Origin: JBDWFY01 sp965275915
GTDB lineage: Bacteria; Pseudomonadota; Alphaproteobacteria; Rhizobiales; Stappiaceae
Assembly: GCA_965275915.1 (NCBI GenBank)
Contig: CBDHYI010000008.1
Location: forward strand, 868,001-932,000
Reading direction: 5' to 3'
DNA length: 64,000 nt
Shown: positions 49,461 to 58,080 of the stretch, piece by piece
Layout of the letters: each line of letters starts with the position of its first letter
Numbering within the stretch: position 1 is the first letter of the stretch
Notes under the pieces: generated by a model
Seen by the model: only the letters and a program-made list of their open reading frames with translations
The model's database searches: none
What the model was told of the DNA's origin: nothing
Translations under genes and position numbers: made by a program

Positions 49461-50316
49461 CCGGTTTCGGGGCACGCGATGCCAGACGTTCCCGATGCAA
49501 CGTATAAATCCCCGTGCCCACGATGATCAGCGCACCGGTCCAGGTCCAGAAGTCAGGCAACTCCGCAAACACCAGAAAGCCGTACATCGTGCCCCAGATC
49601 AGCAACGTATATTGAACCGGGGCGACGACGACGGCTTCGGCCACCTCCAGTGCTTTGATGACCATCAGTTCTGCCAACGCTGCCATGATGGCAATGCTGA
49701 CGATCAGCATGATTTCCAGGTTCGATGACGGCCATTTCCAGATAAAGGGCAGTGGCAGTGTAAGGAGCACGCTGCTCATAAGCGCGGTATAGGCGACAGT
49801 GGTCGCCGTTCGGTCCGTGGCACTCAGGATCCGGGAGAGAATCTGGCGCAGGGCAAACAGAGTTGCCGCCACCAGCACAAGTGCGGCGGCGGGGTGAATA
49901 ACCCCCATGCCGGGGCGAATGACGACAAGTGTTGCGACAAAGCCGATAATGATGGCAGTCCAGCGGTGAACGCCGACCCGTTCTCCCAAAACCAGGGCGC
50001 CGATAACGGTTACGATAAAGGGAGCGACGAAACTGACGGCAACGGCATCGGCAAGCGGCACATAGGCAATGGCCACGATGAAGATAGTCGCTGAGCCGGC
50101 CGCGATGGTGCCGCGAACAATTTGCAGGCCGGGATATTGCGTCTTCAGTATAGACGGACCGCGCCAGGCCAGAAGAACAAGGACCCCGATCAGCAAACCC
50201 AACTGCCGCCACCAGACGATCTGGATCGGGTGCATGGTGTCGGTCAGAAACTTGGCCTGCATGTCGACGGCGGAAAACAGGAACATGCCGCCGGCCATAT
50301 AAGCAATGCCGAGCAT
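49444..50316 (-). CDS. EamA/DMT-family transporter
   Basis: 290 residues, ten helices, from ATG 50316. Repeat structure of EamA domains: AYMAGGMFLFSAVDMQAKFL and PIQIVWWRQLGLLIGVLVLL at the start, APFIVTVIGALVLGERVGVHRW near the middle, with a second set near the end (YTLLIWGTMYGFLVFAELPD). Exports or imports a metabolite; because it lies convergent with, and its 3' end overlaps by 17 bases, the ornithine cyclodeaminase gene, an amino acid link is possible but unproven. Confidence 0.88.
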   Translation of the reverse strand: MLGIAYMAGGMFLFSAVDMQAKFLTDTMHPIQIVWWRQLGLLIGVLVLLAWRGPSILKTQYPGLQIVRGTIAAGSATIFIVAIAYVPLADAVAVSFVAPFIVTVIGALVLGERVGVHRWTAIIIGFVATLVVIRPGMGVIHPAAALVLVAATLFALRQILSRILSATDRTATTVAYTALMSSVLLTLPLPFIWKWPSSNLEIMLIVSIAIMAALAELMVIKALEVAEAVVVAPVQYTLLIWGTMYGFLVFAELPDFWTWTGALIIVGTGIYTLHRERLASRAPKPVSPPA

Positions 50317-50517
50317 GCTGTCGGATCGTTTGGCGTTGATCGACCGTGAAGTGACGGACGTTTGATGGACCGGAATATGCGTATCCTCTTTCTCTCAACT
50401 GGTCGTGCCGGCGGGACGATGAAAAAACAATGGCGACAATATCCATCAACAACACCAGTTGGGAGAGGAGGGCGTCAATGATTTTCTTGAGATGTGCCGA
50501 AAGGGTGCAAAAAAATC

Positions 50518-51948
50518 TCAGTCTTCAGTATCGGCGGTGCCCATGCGATAAAGCGGCGTGCCGGTGACCTCGCCGACTGTTGAGCCTGATTGCAGGCTGA
50601 AACAGATGTCCGGTGTCTGCACATAACTATCCGTTTCAGTCATGATCGTTTCGATCGACGTGCGCCTGCTTTTGTTGTTCGCATGGACCCGTTCCAGCAG
50701 CACATGCAACAGCAGAGCCTTGTCCCGGTCAGTGCCGGTGTTAAACCGCAGCGTTTCATCGGGCATGGCAATTCTGTCCCGGTCATCAAAGATTGAGTCT
50801 GCGCCGACGATGTCCAGTATTCGGTGGATTGCCTCGTCCGTTGAAGTCGGTTCGGGGATTTTATAACCAAGGAGAGCGGAGCGTCTTGCGGCTCGAAGAT
50901 AGATGTTTTGGTCAACCACTTGCAGGGTGCGAAAACAGTAGAGGGCGCGCAGCGCACAGGCATTGTCTTTTTCGGTGGCCAGCCGGGCAAGTGTCTGACG
51001 CACCGATTTTGCGTTGCCTGCGCCCTCAACGGCAGCAAAGGCCTGGCTCATCTGCTTGCTTTTCATGTGTGTCGGCGATTGGTGTAGCGCAACATCAATC
51101 TGGGTCGGTCTCGAACCGAAAAACGTGTCGATGAGCTGGAGAAGGGATGCGAGTTCTTGCCGGTCTATGCTCAGAGCGGCTTTGTCGAGGGCAAACGTGC
51201 CCGAGCCGGAGACGATCCGATCGAAGTCTTTCAGCAGCTCTTCGAATGCCAGTTGATGATCGCCGTCATAGTCATCCCTAACCCGCACGCGCCAGTCTTC
51301 GACTGTGTAAAGCGATCGTTTGCCGTAGAACCAGTTCGGCGTTTCTCCGGTCCAGGTCAGGGCGGAGTAGTGAGAGGGGCCTCCGAGGATCGCAAACTCC
51401 TTTGCGGTGATAGCAGGGCGGGCGAGCATCAGCGCCACAAACAGCGCGACTTCGTCCATGCAGCAGGTCAGCCCCTGCGGTTTGTGTTTCCGTTTCCCCA
51501 TAAGCCTCCGATACGCGCGGGCTTCGTCGATGGTTGAGTAAACATACGCTGGGAGCTGGTGTTTTCTGAGACGGTCAAGTGCCGATGCTTTTGGGGAATA
51601 GGTGCCTCTTTTCGCCCGCCACTCAAAGGTCTTCAGAACGGCAGCGTGCGCCCGCTCTACGGCTTCTGCTCCCAGCCGGTCCGCTTCCCTTTCCAGATCC
51701 AGAGCTCCGTTGGCCTCAAATATCTGAACCGGAGTTACATGTTCATAATGGCGATCGATGAACTTCCGGATCCTTTCAGGTTCATCGATGAGCTTTTGAT
51801 CCATCGCCATTGGCCCGAGTTTTTGCGCGAACGTCCAAAGGCGATCCGACATCAGATTTGCCAGAACAAGTGTCAGGATGATCTCAGGATCCGAAGCGGA
51901 ATCGAGCAGATTGGGGGCCACCGCCTGGTCCAGAAACTGTTTGTTCAA
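50518..51948 (-). CDS. Large protein of unknown function, coupled to MFS gene
   Basis: 476 residues from TTG 51948, whose TTG overlaps the TGA of the upstream MFS gene, with GGGACAAG ahead. No signal peptide or membrane segment. Landmarks: a helical N-terminal part with ERIRKFIDRHYEHVTPVQIF, then GLTCCMDEVALFVALMLARP and GGPSHYSALTWTGETPNWFYGKR, where C, H and N/E could form a transglutaminase/papain-like catalytic set, but this is a guess. C-terminal half helical (AFAAVEGAGNAKSVRQTLAR). I know no family. The translational coupling implies a joint role with the pump. Confidence 0.7.
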   Translation of the reverse strand: MNKQFLDQAVAPNLLDSASDPEIILTLVLANLMSDRLWTFAQKLGPMAMDQKLIDEPERIRKFIDRHYEHVTPVQIFEANGALDLEREADRLGAEAVERAHAAVLKTFEWRAKRGTYSPKASALDRLRKHQLPAYVYSTIDEARAYRRLMGKRKHKPQGLTCCMDEVALFVALMLARPAITAKEFAILGGPSHYSALTWTGETPNWFYGKRSLYTVEDWRVRVRDDYDGDHQLAFEELLKDFDRIVSGSGTFALDKAALSIDRQELASLLQLIDTFFGSRPTQIDVALHQSPTHMKSKQMSQAFAAVEGAGNAKSVRQTLARLATEKDNACALRALYCFRTLQVVDQNIYLRAARRSALLGYKIPEPTSTDEAIHRILDIVGADSIFDDRDRIAMPDETLRFNTGTDRDKALLLHVLLERVHANNKSRRTSIETIMTETDSYVQTPDICFSLQSGSTVGEVTGTPLYRMGTADTED

Positions 51949-53432
51949 AGGTTCTTGTCCCGAATAGTGGATGACGCCGGATCCGGATGTTTGCCTTTGT
52001 TTTGAGAAAGCCGGAAAGCGGCAAACAGAGCGCAGGTGGCGCACGCGACGCCGCACCAGAAAGTTGCCTGGAAAGCATCCTGCATGGAAATCAATTGAGC
52101 ACCCGTCGCGGCATCGGCTCTTCCCGCATTCAGCGCGGTAGGATAAAGGCCGGAAAAAATCGTTTCAAATATCACGACCCCGAGCAGTTGCGCTGTAACG
52201 CGAAGAGATGCCTGCATGCTGGCAGCCGAAGCTGCGTGAGCATCGGGAACGTGGCTTATGCTCAGTTCGATGAGTGACGGATAGTAAAGCCCTGCACCGG
52301 CGCCAATCAGAAGCAGACCTGCAATTGGGAGCGCAAGAACGGAATCCATCGACGCGGTGGCATAGATCATGACACCGATAACCAACAACAGGATGCCGGC
52401 AATGCAAAGGCTGCGGCGCGCAAAACGGCCCAGCGCGAAGCCAAGGAAAATGGACGTTGCGATTGTTGCCACCGGCTGGGAGGCGAGAATGGCGCCGATA
52501 ACATCCGTGTTGAGGTTTCTGAGCCATTGAAAGTAGAACGGCAGCAGAAAGACAAGCCCGCCGAACTGGACAAAGATGATGAAAAGGACCGTCAGGGACC
52601 TGCCAAAATCCCTGGCCCGAACGAAACGGGCATCAAGCAGAGGGCTGTCGGATCGGCGTTCCAGATAAACTGAACCCGCACCGGCCGCCAGGGTCAATGC
52701 CCCGAGCGACAGGATTGCCGAAGATGTCCATCCCCACTCGGCGCCCTGGTTCAGCAGCACAATCAGCGATGAAAGGCACAACGCTGCGGCGAATACTGTT
52801 GCGAACCCGCGCGGCAGTCCGATTTTGTCCGCTGCTTTTTCCGCCTGGTAGACGCCTGCGTCGCGGTGAATGGTCCGCGTCAACAGGAACGCGACAGCAC
52901 TGAACGGCAGATTAAGCAGAAAGATCGCCTGCCAGTCGAAGATGTAGACAAGCGAACCGCCGATTGCCGGTCCGGCAAACAGACCCGTCATCGCTCCGGT
53001 TGAGTAGATAGAGATCGCCCGTCCATGCTCTTCTTTGGGCAAAAGCGTTTTAATGGCGGCTGGACCAAGAACAATCACAAGGGTCGCACCGAGGCCCTGC
53101 AGAGCCCGCATCGCCAGCAGAAACCACAAAGTGGGTGACAGAGCGCAGGCGATGCCCGCGATTGTGAAGATCCCGAGGCCCGTAAACAAGGCATGGCGAT
53201 AGCCGATCCGCGCAATTACAGGGCCGGCAAACAGCATCAGCACCGCCATTACCATCATGTAAGTGAGCGACGCCCAGGATATCAGGCTGGTGCCGACATC
53301 GAAGGCCTGAGCGATTGTCGGCAGTGCAACCGACACGGCGGTATAGTCGAGGCTGACAAGGGCTCCGGAGATCCAGACTGTTCCAATCAGCGCGATTTTT
53401 TTTGGTTTGTTCTGGACGTGTGTGTTTGCCAA
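51945..53432 (-). CDS. MFS transporter of the DHA2 (EmrB/QacA-like) type
   Basis: 495 residues, 14 helices. Starts with SLDYTAVSVALPTIAQAFDV (LD.T.VNVALP), then RIGYRHALFTGLGIFTIAG and the ALQGLGATLVIVLGPA segment, GLFAGPAIGGSLVYIFDWQAIFLLNLPF (motif C-like of exporters). Probably multidrug or compound efflux. It is immediately upstream and overlapping with the unknown gene at 50518; together they may form an export and modification pair. Confidence 0.9.
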   Translation of the reverse strand: MANTHVQNKPKKIALIGTVWISGALVSLDYTAVSVALPTIAQAFDVGTSLISWASLTYMMVMAVLMLFAGPVIARIGYRHALFTGLGIFTIAGIACALSPTLWFLLAMRALQGLGATLVIVLGPAAIKTLLPKEEHGRAISIYSTGAMTGLFAGPAIGGSLVYIFDWQAIFLLNLPFSAVAFLLTRTIHRDAGVYQAEKAADKIGLPRGFATVFAAALCLSSLIVLLNQGAEWGWTSSAILSLGALTLAAGAGSVYLERRSDSPLLDARFVRARDFGRSLTVLFIIFVQFGGLVFLLPFYFQWLRNLNTDVIGAILASQPVATIATSIFLGFALGRFARRSLCIAGILLLVIGVMIYATASMDSVLALPIAGLLLIGAGAGLYYPSLIELSISHVPDAHAASAASMQASLRVTAQLLGVVIFETIFSGLYPTALNAGRADAATGAQLISMQDAFQATFWCGVACATCALFAAFRLSQNKGKHPDPASSTIRDKNL

Positions 53433-53736
53433 TGAAGTCCACGCCTGTCCGGAATAATGAGGTCAGCGGCGTCCACTATATGGGCCGATCTGCGATCGAT
53501 CAATTCACGCTGTTTGTGTGGACTGCGTGTGGATAAGGTGTGAATTGGCTGTGGGGCCGTCCTGACAATTTATTTGCCGGCAAACTTTTTGTACGAATTT
53601 CATCCCGGCCTTGCCAGCGAAGAAATGCGTGCGGCTCACGCAGGAAAAGCGAGCCGGCTAATACCGGTTGTTGGCGGCCACAATCATGGCGACCCTGATC
53701 AAAGCAGCGTTCGACACGATCTTACAGGCAGGCAGA
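53433..53736. other. Intergenic region, about 300 bp
   Basis: Between the start of the MFS gene and the end of the OmpA-like gene (both minus strand). It has a short hairpin GCGTG-CGGCT-CACGC near 53627-53641, and CCGGC/GCCGG repeats. No recognisable gene or terminator; the MFS promoter should lie here. Confidence 0.4.
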
Positions 53737-54933
53737 TTACCGATTGACGGCGGCCTGGTTCTGAACGAACCGCTGGAACAATTCTGTTTTCTGTTCCTCG
53801 GTCATTGGTTCACCGGCTTTGAACGCCTGCGCCACGCCCGCAGTACCGACGAGGTTCTCTTGAGGCACCTTGGAAGAAGCCAGACCTGTCGCTTCCGATA
53901 TCTCAGAACCGGAAGGCCCGGAAGGTCTGAAGACGACCATGTAAACGCTCTGATTCAAGGGCTGTTGGCCGTATTTCGCAAACGCATCATCAAGGCCGTA
54001 TTCAATCGCCAGTTGAAGGTCGATGTGCGGTTCGTCTTCACCAATCGGAATGGCAACGATCCGATCCGCCGTGACTCCCGCCTTTGCCATCCCGTTCCAG
54101 ACACTTGTGATCCGTTTTGCCGAGAGAGCAAAATTCGGGACCGGACCGCCAGGAATGCTGGCCCGCCCGATCAAGGCGATCTGAAGTTCGGGGTCGCGGT
54201 CAAACAGCGCTTTGATCTGATCGATCTTGGCAATGTAACTGCCACGCAAAACGTCGCTGGAAAAATCGAACATAACCAGTTCGCGAACAGGCGACTTTTT
54301 CACCGCGTCCGTGTGACAGGCGATTTCAGCCGCATTGAGCGGGCCGCAGATCGGACAGTTCGCATCATGAGTGGCCACTTCAGACCGGGTAAGGCCTTCC
54401 TTGCCGGCATGTTTTGCATAGGCGGCCGGCTGCGCTTCCAGATGATCGACAATTCTCGTCATCGCCTCTTCCTCGGACAATCCGGGATTCTCGGCGGCGA
54501 TTTTTTTTGCCACATAGCCACGTGCAAAGTGCTTGCACTCCCTGGAAACAAGCCCGCCGGGCACGGAGATGGCCCGACTTGAGAGGTGCGGTCCGGTCGG
54601 ATCCGGAATCTGAACCTTGCCCGGAATCTGAACAGACAGCCGGGCGATGTCATCATATTTCAATCCCGGAACGCGGCCGGCCTCCTCCGCGAGCTTCGGG
54701 TTGCCCTCGCGAATGGCATTTTCAACCACGGCTTTAAGGGCAAGGGACTCCGGAGTGAGGACGTCCGCGGTGTCCGTCTTCGGTCCGAAAATCGCGTGGG
54801 CCTGATCCACCGCAGCGCGGATATTGATCTCGCGGTGCGTTTGGAGTCCGGCATGTTGAGCCGGAGAAGGACCAACTGTGAGAGCGAACGCCGTTAAGGC
54901 GACTGAAAGAGTGAAGATTGGGGACGAGTTCAC
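53737..54933 (-). CDS. Exported protein with OmpA-like C-terminus and CPIC motif
   Basis: 398 residues with a Sec signal (IFTLSVALTAFALTVGPSPAQ). The C-terminal third, LVMFDFSSDVLRGSYIAKID then ELQIALIGRASIPGGPVPNFALSAKRITSV, reads as an OmpA-like peptidoglycan-binding domain. The middle carries DANCPICGPLNAAEIACH with a CPIC motif like those of thioredoxin-type or heme-binding proteins. The gene follows TlpA with a three-base gap, so this could be a partner or substrate of the thiol enzyme. I cannot name the family. Confidence 0.7.
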   Translation of the reverse strand: MNSSPIFTLSVALTAFALTVGPSPAQHAGLQTHREINIRAAVDQAHAIFGPKTDTADVLTPESLALKAVVENAIREGNPKLAEEAGRVPGLKYDDIARLSVQIPGKVQIPDPTGPHLSSRAISVPGGLVSRECKHFARGYVAKKIAAENPGLSEEEAMTRIVDHLEAQPAAYAKHAGKEGLTRSEVATHDANCPICGPLNAAEIACHTDAVKKSPVRELVMFDFSSDVLRGSYIAKIDQIKALFDRDPELQIALIGRASIPGGPVPNFALSAKRITSVWNGMAKAGVTADRIVAIPIGEDEPHIDLQLAIEYGLDDAFAKYGQQPLNQSVYMVVFRPSGPSGSEISEATGLASSKVPQENLVGTAGVAQAFKAGEPMTEEQKTELFQRFVQNQAAVNR

Positions 54934-54936
54934 GCT

Positions 54937-55737
54937 CTATGGTTCCTTCTTTTGCGGGATCGCTGCGCCGCTTTCAGCAATCGATCCTCTTGTTACGGTG
55001 GAAATCAGAAGCTCCGGCAGTTTGGGATACCCCCAATCGAGTTGACCCAGAGACAGGCGCTGAAACTCGCCATTTTTATCGACGATGACCGTCGAAGGCA
55101 GGGAGCGTTGACCGACGACGGCAGCATTGGAAACCTGTTTGGCGTCGTAATAGACCGGAAACTCCAGATTGTACTTCTTGATGAAACGCGCGGCACCGGC
55201 CGGTGCATGATCGTTGCTTATCGTTATGAGGCGAATACCCTGGTCACCCAGTTCTTTCTGAATATGAGAATAGTAGAACGTGTTGAGTCCAGGAATTTCT
55301 TCCTCGCAGGGCGCGCACCAGGACGCCCAGAAATGGACAATCGTTCCGGGCGTCAGCAGCGTTCGAAGATCACTTGGGGCAGTATTCACCCCGGCGATCA
55401 GCCGCGTGTCCAACTGACTGATATTGTTCACCAGAGACGAGGAGAGATCACGACTGTGTCCGGGATGATCTTCGTCCCGCCCGTTGGCAGGATGCCGGCT
55501 GTGTGGATGATCGTGCGCCGAAAGATCTTCCTTATTCTGAGCGATATGAAGCCGAGAGGGTTGTAAGAGAGAAGACACATGCGGTGCCCCCGGCGGCGGC
55601 GCAGACGGCACGCTCTCAATCGGGCTCAATGATCGGATATCTACATTGCCGCTTTCAATCTCCGATCCGGCTTCGGCGACAAGCGACAAAAAAACCGTTG
55701 GGACCAGCGGTATCGCTGCCCACCATAAACGTTTCAC
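54937..55737 (-). CDS. TlpA-type thioredoxin-fold thiol reductase
   Basis: 266 residues, N-terminal Sec signal or membrane anchor (RLWWAAIPLVPTVFLSLV). A low-complexity linker with His/Asp-rich stretches (HDHPHSRHPANGRDEDHPGH) precedes the thioredoxin domain: IVHFWASWCAPCEEEIPGLNTFY with active site WCAPC, then FPVYYDAKQVSNAAVVGQRSLPSTVIVDKNG with cis-Pro. It reduces disulfides outside the cytoplasm, often for cytochrome c maturation. The gene following it encodes a CPIC protein. Confidence 0.88.
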   Translation of the reverse strand: MKRLWWAAIPLVPTVFLSLVAEAGSEIESGNVDIRSLSPIESVPSAPPPGAPHVSSLLQPSRLHIAQNKEDLSAHDHPHSRHPANGRDEDHPGHSRDLSSSLVNNISQLDTRLIAGVNTAPSDLRTLLTPGTIVHFWASWCAPCEEEIPGLNTFYYSHIQKELGDQGIRLITISNDHAPAGAARFIKKYNLEFPVYYDAKQVSNAAVVGQRSLPSTVIVDKNGEFQRLSLGQLDWGYPKLPELLISTVTRGSIAESGAAIPQKKEP

Positions 55738-56203
55738 TGTTTGACGTCTCGGGTTACAAAAACTCAGCCTCGCGGTCCGGAATTCTGTCCGTTTAAGCCA
55801 TACGATTTTTCGCCGCGTCAGCTGACGGACTTATGGTTTCCGAACGACGTTAAACAGCTACCCATGTATTGCGGCTACAATGTGATTTTCGGGGTGAAGT
55901 GTGATCTGTTTTCAACATCAATTTTTCATGGTCGGCCTCTGATATTGCCGAAGGCATCTTCGCAATATCGACAGTTTCTGCTTATGCCGTTTGGCGCTGA
56001 AAACCAGCATGAACAAGATACGCTCTGGAAAGCGTGATCTTCCCGTGTTGAAGGCACGGAGTTTTTCAAGTCGTCATGACAACGTGGTGAGCGCCCTTCT
56101 CATCTGCCCAATCCTCTCCCAGCTACAGGGGACGAGCAGCCGGCAGGCCACTGGCCCGCCGGAGTTTTGTCCAAACGTTGCTTGCACAAGAAAGGAACGG
56201 ATT
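55738..56203. other. Intergenic region, about 470 bp
   Basis: Between the divergent starts of TlpA (55737) and the His-rich protein (56204). Open stretches occur, but none has a clear ribosome site or a recognisable product. No operator or hairpin is evident. Confidence 0.4.
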
Positions 56204-56566
56204 ATGCGAACGATCATCACGACGTTATTTGTCGCCTCAGCAGTTTTTGCGGCACCTTTGTCCGCCCAGGCGTTTTCAGCCGGTGCTGCAGCTCCGGTTC
56301 TATCGGCTGACGTCCAATCTTCTGCATGGAGAGGCAGCGGTCTCCCGGTCGCGACGCCCGTCGGTTTCAAGTCCCATAAATTCTACGGTCATCGGGGGTT
56401 CGGACGTCATAAAGTCAAACGACACCATCGTTTCAGGAGCAATTTCCGCCACAAAAAATCGCTTCATCGTGGATTTCGTCATCACCGGGCTCACGGCCTC
56501 TCCCGGCACAGGCATGGCTTCAAACACTTCGGATTCCGCTATGGCAAGTTCGGAAAGCATTACTGA
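56204..56566 (+). CDS. Small secreted His/Arg/Lys-rich protein
   Basis: 120 residues with AAAGGAACGGATT before ATG 56204. Signal RTIITTLFVASAVFAAPLSA-QA. The mature part is low complexity: after SKFYGHRGFGRHKVKR-type segments it continues with FRHKKSLHRGFRHHRAHG and HRHGFKHFGFRYGKFGKHY, very rich in His, Arg, Lys, Phe and Gly. The pattern suggests binding of metal, nucleic acid or anionic polymers, or an antimicrobial role. No sequence family comes to mind. Confidence 0.7.
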   Translation: MRTIITTLFVASAVFAAPLSAQAFSAGAAAPVLSADVQSSAWRGSGLPVATPVGFKSHKFYGHRGFGRHKVKRHHRFRSNFRHKKSLHRGFRHHRAHGLSRHRHGFKHFGFRYGKFGKHY

Positions 56567-56834
56567 TGACCGAAAATGCGGTTCAGTCTCGTCAGGCATT
56601 TGAAATGCGATAACAGCGCTGAGGCTCAGCCGTTCGGATGTAAGGATCGGATCGCCTTTCCCGGTGGCATAACCATCAAGGCGGTCCAATTTGTCCTCTG
56701 AGTACGGGACCGGTTTCAGTCGGCAGGATTATCCTGCAGAGGGCCGTGAGGTCCGGATGGGCGCCGCTTGCAGCCACTTTTTTTTGACGTTAGCTTGAAT
56801 CTCTATTTTTTGAAACATTTTCAGGAAGTGATTG

Positions 56835-57260
56835 ATGACAAACGCAGAAGTGCTTGAAACCTGGTTCCGGCGCGTGTGGGCGGAAGAGGATGAAACGGCG
56901 ATCGACGAGATGCTGGTGCCGGAAACGGCGGCTCGCGGCCTGGGAGGGGCGACGCATCGGGGGCCGGAGGAATTCAAGAAGTTTCATCGTGCCCTGTTGG
57001 CATTGCTTGGCGACTTTCAGATCATTATCGACCGGCAGATGGAGGAAGGTGACTGGGTTTTCTCGCTGATCAGAATTCGTGCAACCCGGCGAAAGGACAG
57101 GGAACCTGTCGAGGTCGGCGGCCAGGTGCTGGTCAGGATCATCGACAACAAGATCGTCGATGCGCACAATCATATCGACTTCATAGGCCTTTTCGGTCAG
57201 TTGGAGCTATTGCCCGGCGATTGTCTGGACAGATGCCTGTCCGGTGAAGGCGTGGCCTGA
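56835..57260 (+). CDS. SnoaL-like ester cyclase/NTF2-fold protein
   Basis: 141 residues from ATG 56835 (CAGGAAGTGATTG ahead). Alpha+beta cone of the NTF2 superfamily: TNAEVLETWFRRVWAEEDET, IDEMLVPETAARGL, HRALLALLGDFQIIIDRQM, then KIVDAHNHIDFIGLFGQL. SnoaL-like proteins cyclise polyketides, hydrolyse small molecules or bind ligands; here the function is unknown. It faces the glycerophosphodiesterase gene and ends a few bases from it. Confidence 0.88.
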   Translation: MTNAEVLETWFRRVWAEEDETAIDEMLVPETAARGLGGATHRGPEEFKKFHRALLALLGDFQIIIDRQMEEGDWVFSLIRIRATRRKDREPVEVGGQVLVRIIDNKIVDAHNHIDFIGLFGQLELLPGDCLDRCLSGEGVA

Positions 57261-57264
57261 CAGG

Positions 57265-57990
57265 TCACGACACCTGTGCCGCTGAGTTGGCCCTCATACG
57301 ATCAAAGAGCTCGATATGGTCTATGTTGACATAATCGAGCTGCCAGTCGATGGCCTGTTGAAACCGGTCTGTGTCCGGCTTGTCGCTGAAAAACATCACT
57401 TCCAGCCCGGCTTCCAGACATTCCCGGACGCGGGAAGCTTCAAAATCATGGGCATGAAACTCAACGATGGCCGCTTCATGAGTGTCCAGTGCGGCCTTGG
57501 CGCTGCCGGCTGTTGTCCAATGGATCATCCGGCGGACCTCCGGAGCCTCGCGGCGCATATCTTCACGCATTTTTTTATCGAAGGAGAAGGTGAAGCAGCG
57601 TTCTGCAATGTCAAGTTTTCGGACGACCTTTGAGATTTCTCCGCAATCGGCCTGCTTGACTTCAAGATAGAAACCGGCGCGATCGCCGAACGCCGAAAGG
57701 TAGTCCTCCAGTCGGGGCACGGCTTCGCCGCGATACCGGTCGTGATACCAGCCTCCGGCATCGAGTTGATCCACCTCGGTACTGTGCATTCCGGCGATCT
57801 TGCCGGAACCGTTTGTGGTGCGGTCGACCGTTTCATCGTGAAGTACATAAAGGATGCCGTCTGCCGACTGGCGGATATCCAGTTCGATGATAAAGCCTCC
57901 CAGGTCCAGCGCTTTCTCGGCGGAGGCGGACGTGTTCTCCGGCGCACTGAGACAAGCGCCGCGATGGCAGACAATATGCGGTTTCTTCAT
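57265..57990 (-). CDS. Glycerophosphodiester phosphodiesterase family protein
   Basis: 241 residues from ATG 57990. Catalytic segment HRGACLSAPENTSASAEKALDLGGFIIELDIRQSADGILYVLHDETVDRTTNG, holding the H-R, the E-D pair of the metal site (E.D..) and H-D, then AGMHSTEVDQLDAGG. Cytoplasmic (no signal), so it resembles UgpQ and should hydrolyse glycerophosphodiesters to glycerol-3-phosphate. The start at 58068 would overlap the LysR end region and is unlikely. Confidence 0.9.
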   Translation of the reverse strand: MKKPHIVCHRGACLSAPENTSASAEKALDLGGFIIELDIRQSADGILYVLHDETVDRTTNGSGKIAGMHSTEVDQLDAGGWYHDRYRGEAVPRLEDYLSAFGDRAGFYLEVKQADCGEISKVVRKLDIAERCFTFSFDKKMREDMRREAPEVRRMIHWTTAGSAKAALDTHEAAIVEFHAHDFEASRVRECLEAGLEVMFFSDKPDTDRFQQAIDWQLDYVNIDHIELFDRMRANSAAQVS

Positions 57991-58080
57991 GTGAATTCCA
58001 AGCAACTGCGGTATGATGAACTTGATGAGTCCTGAATCTAGAGTGTGTTGATGTCGGGGACGTGACATGACTGTCTGTCG

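Noticed and set aside
53668..54582. 304-residue plus-strand frame
   Set aside because: Antisense to the OmpA-like exported gene with signal peptide; a shadow.
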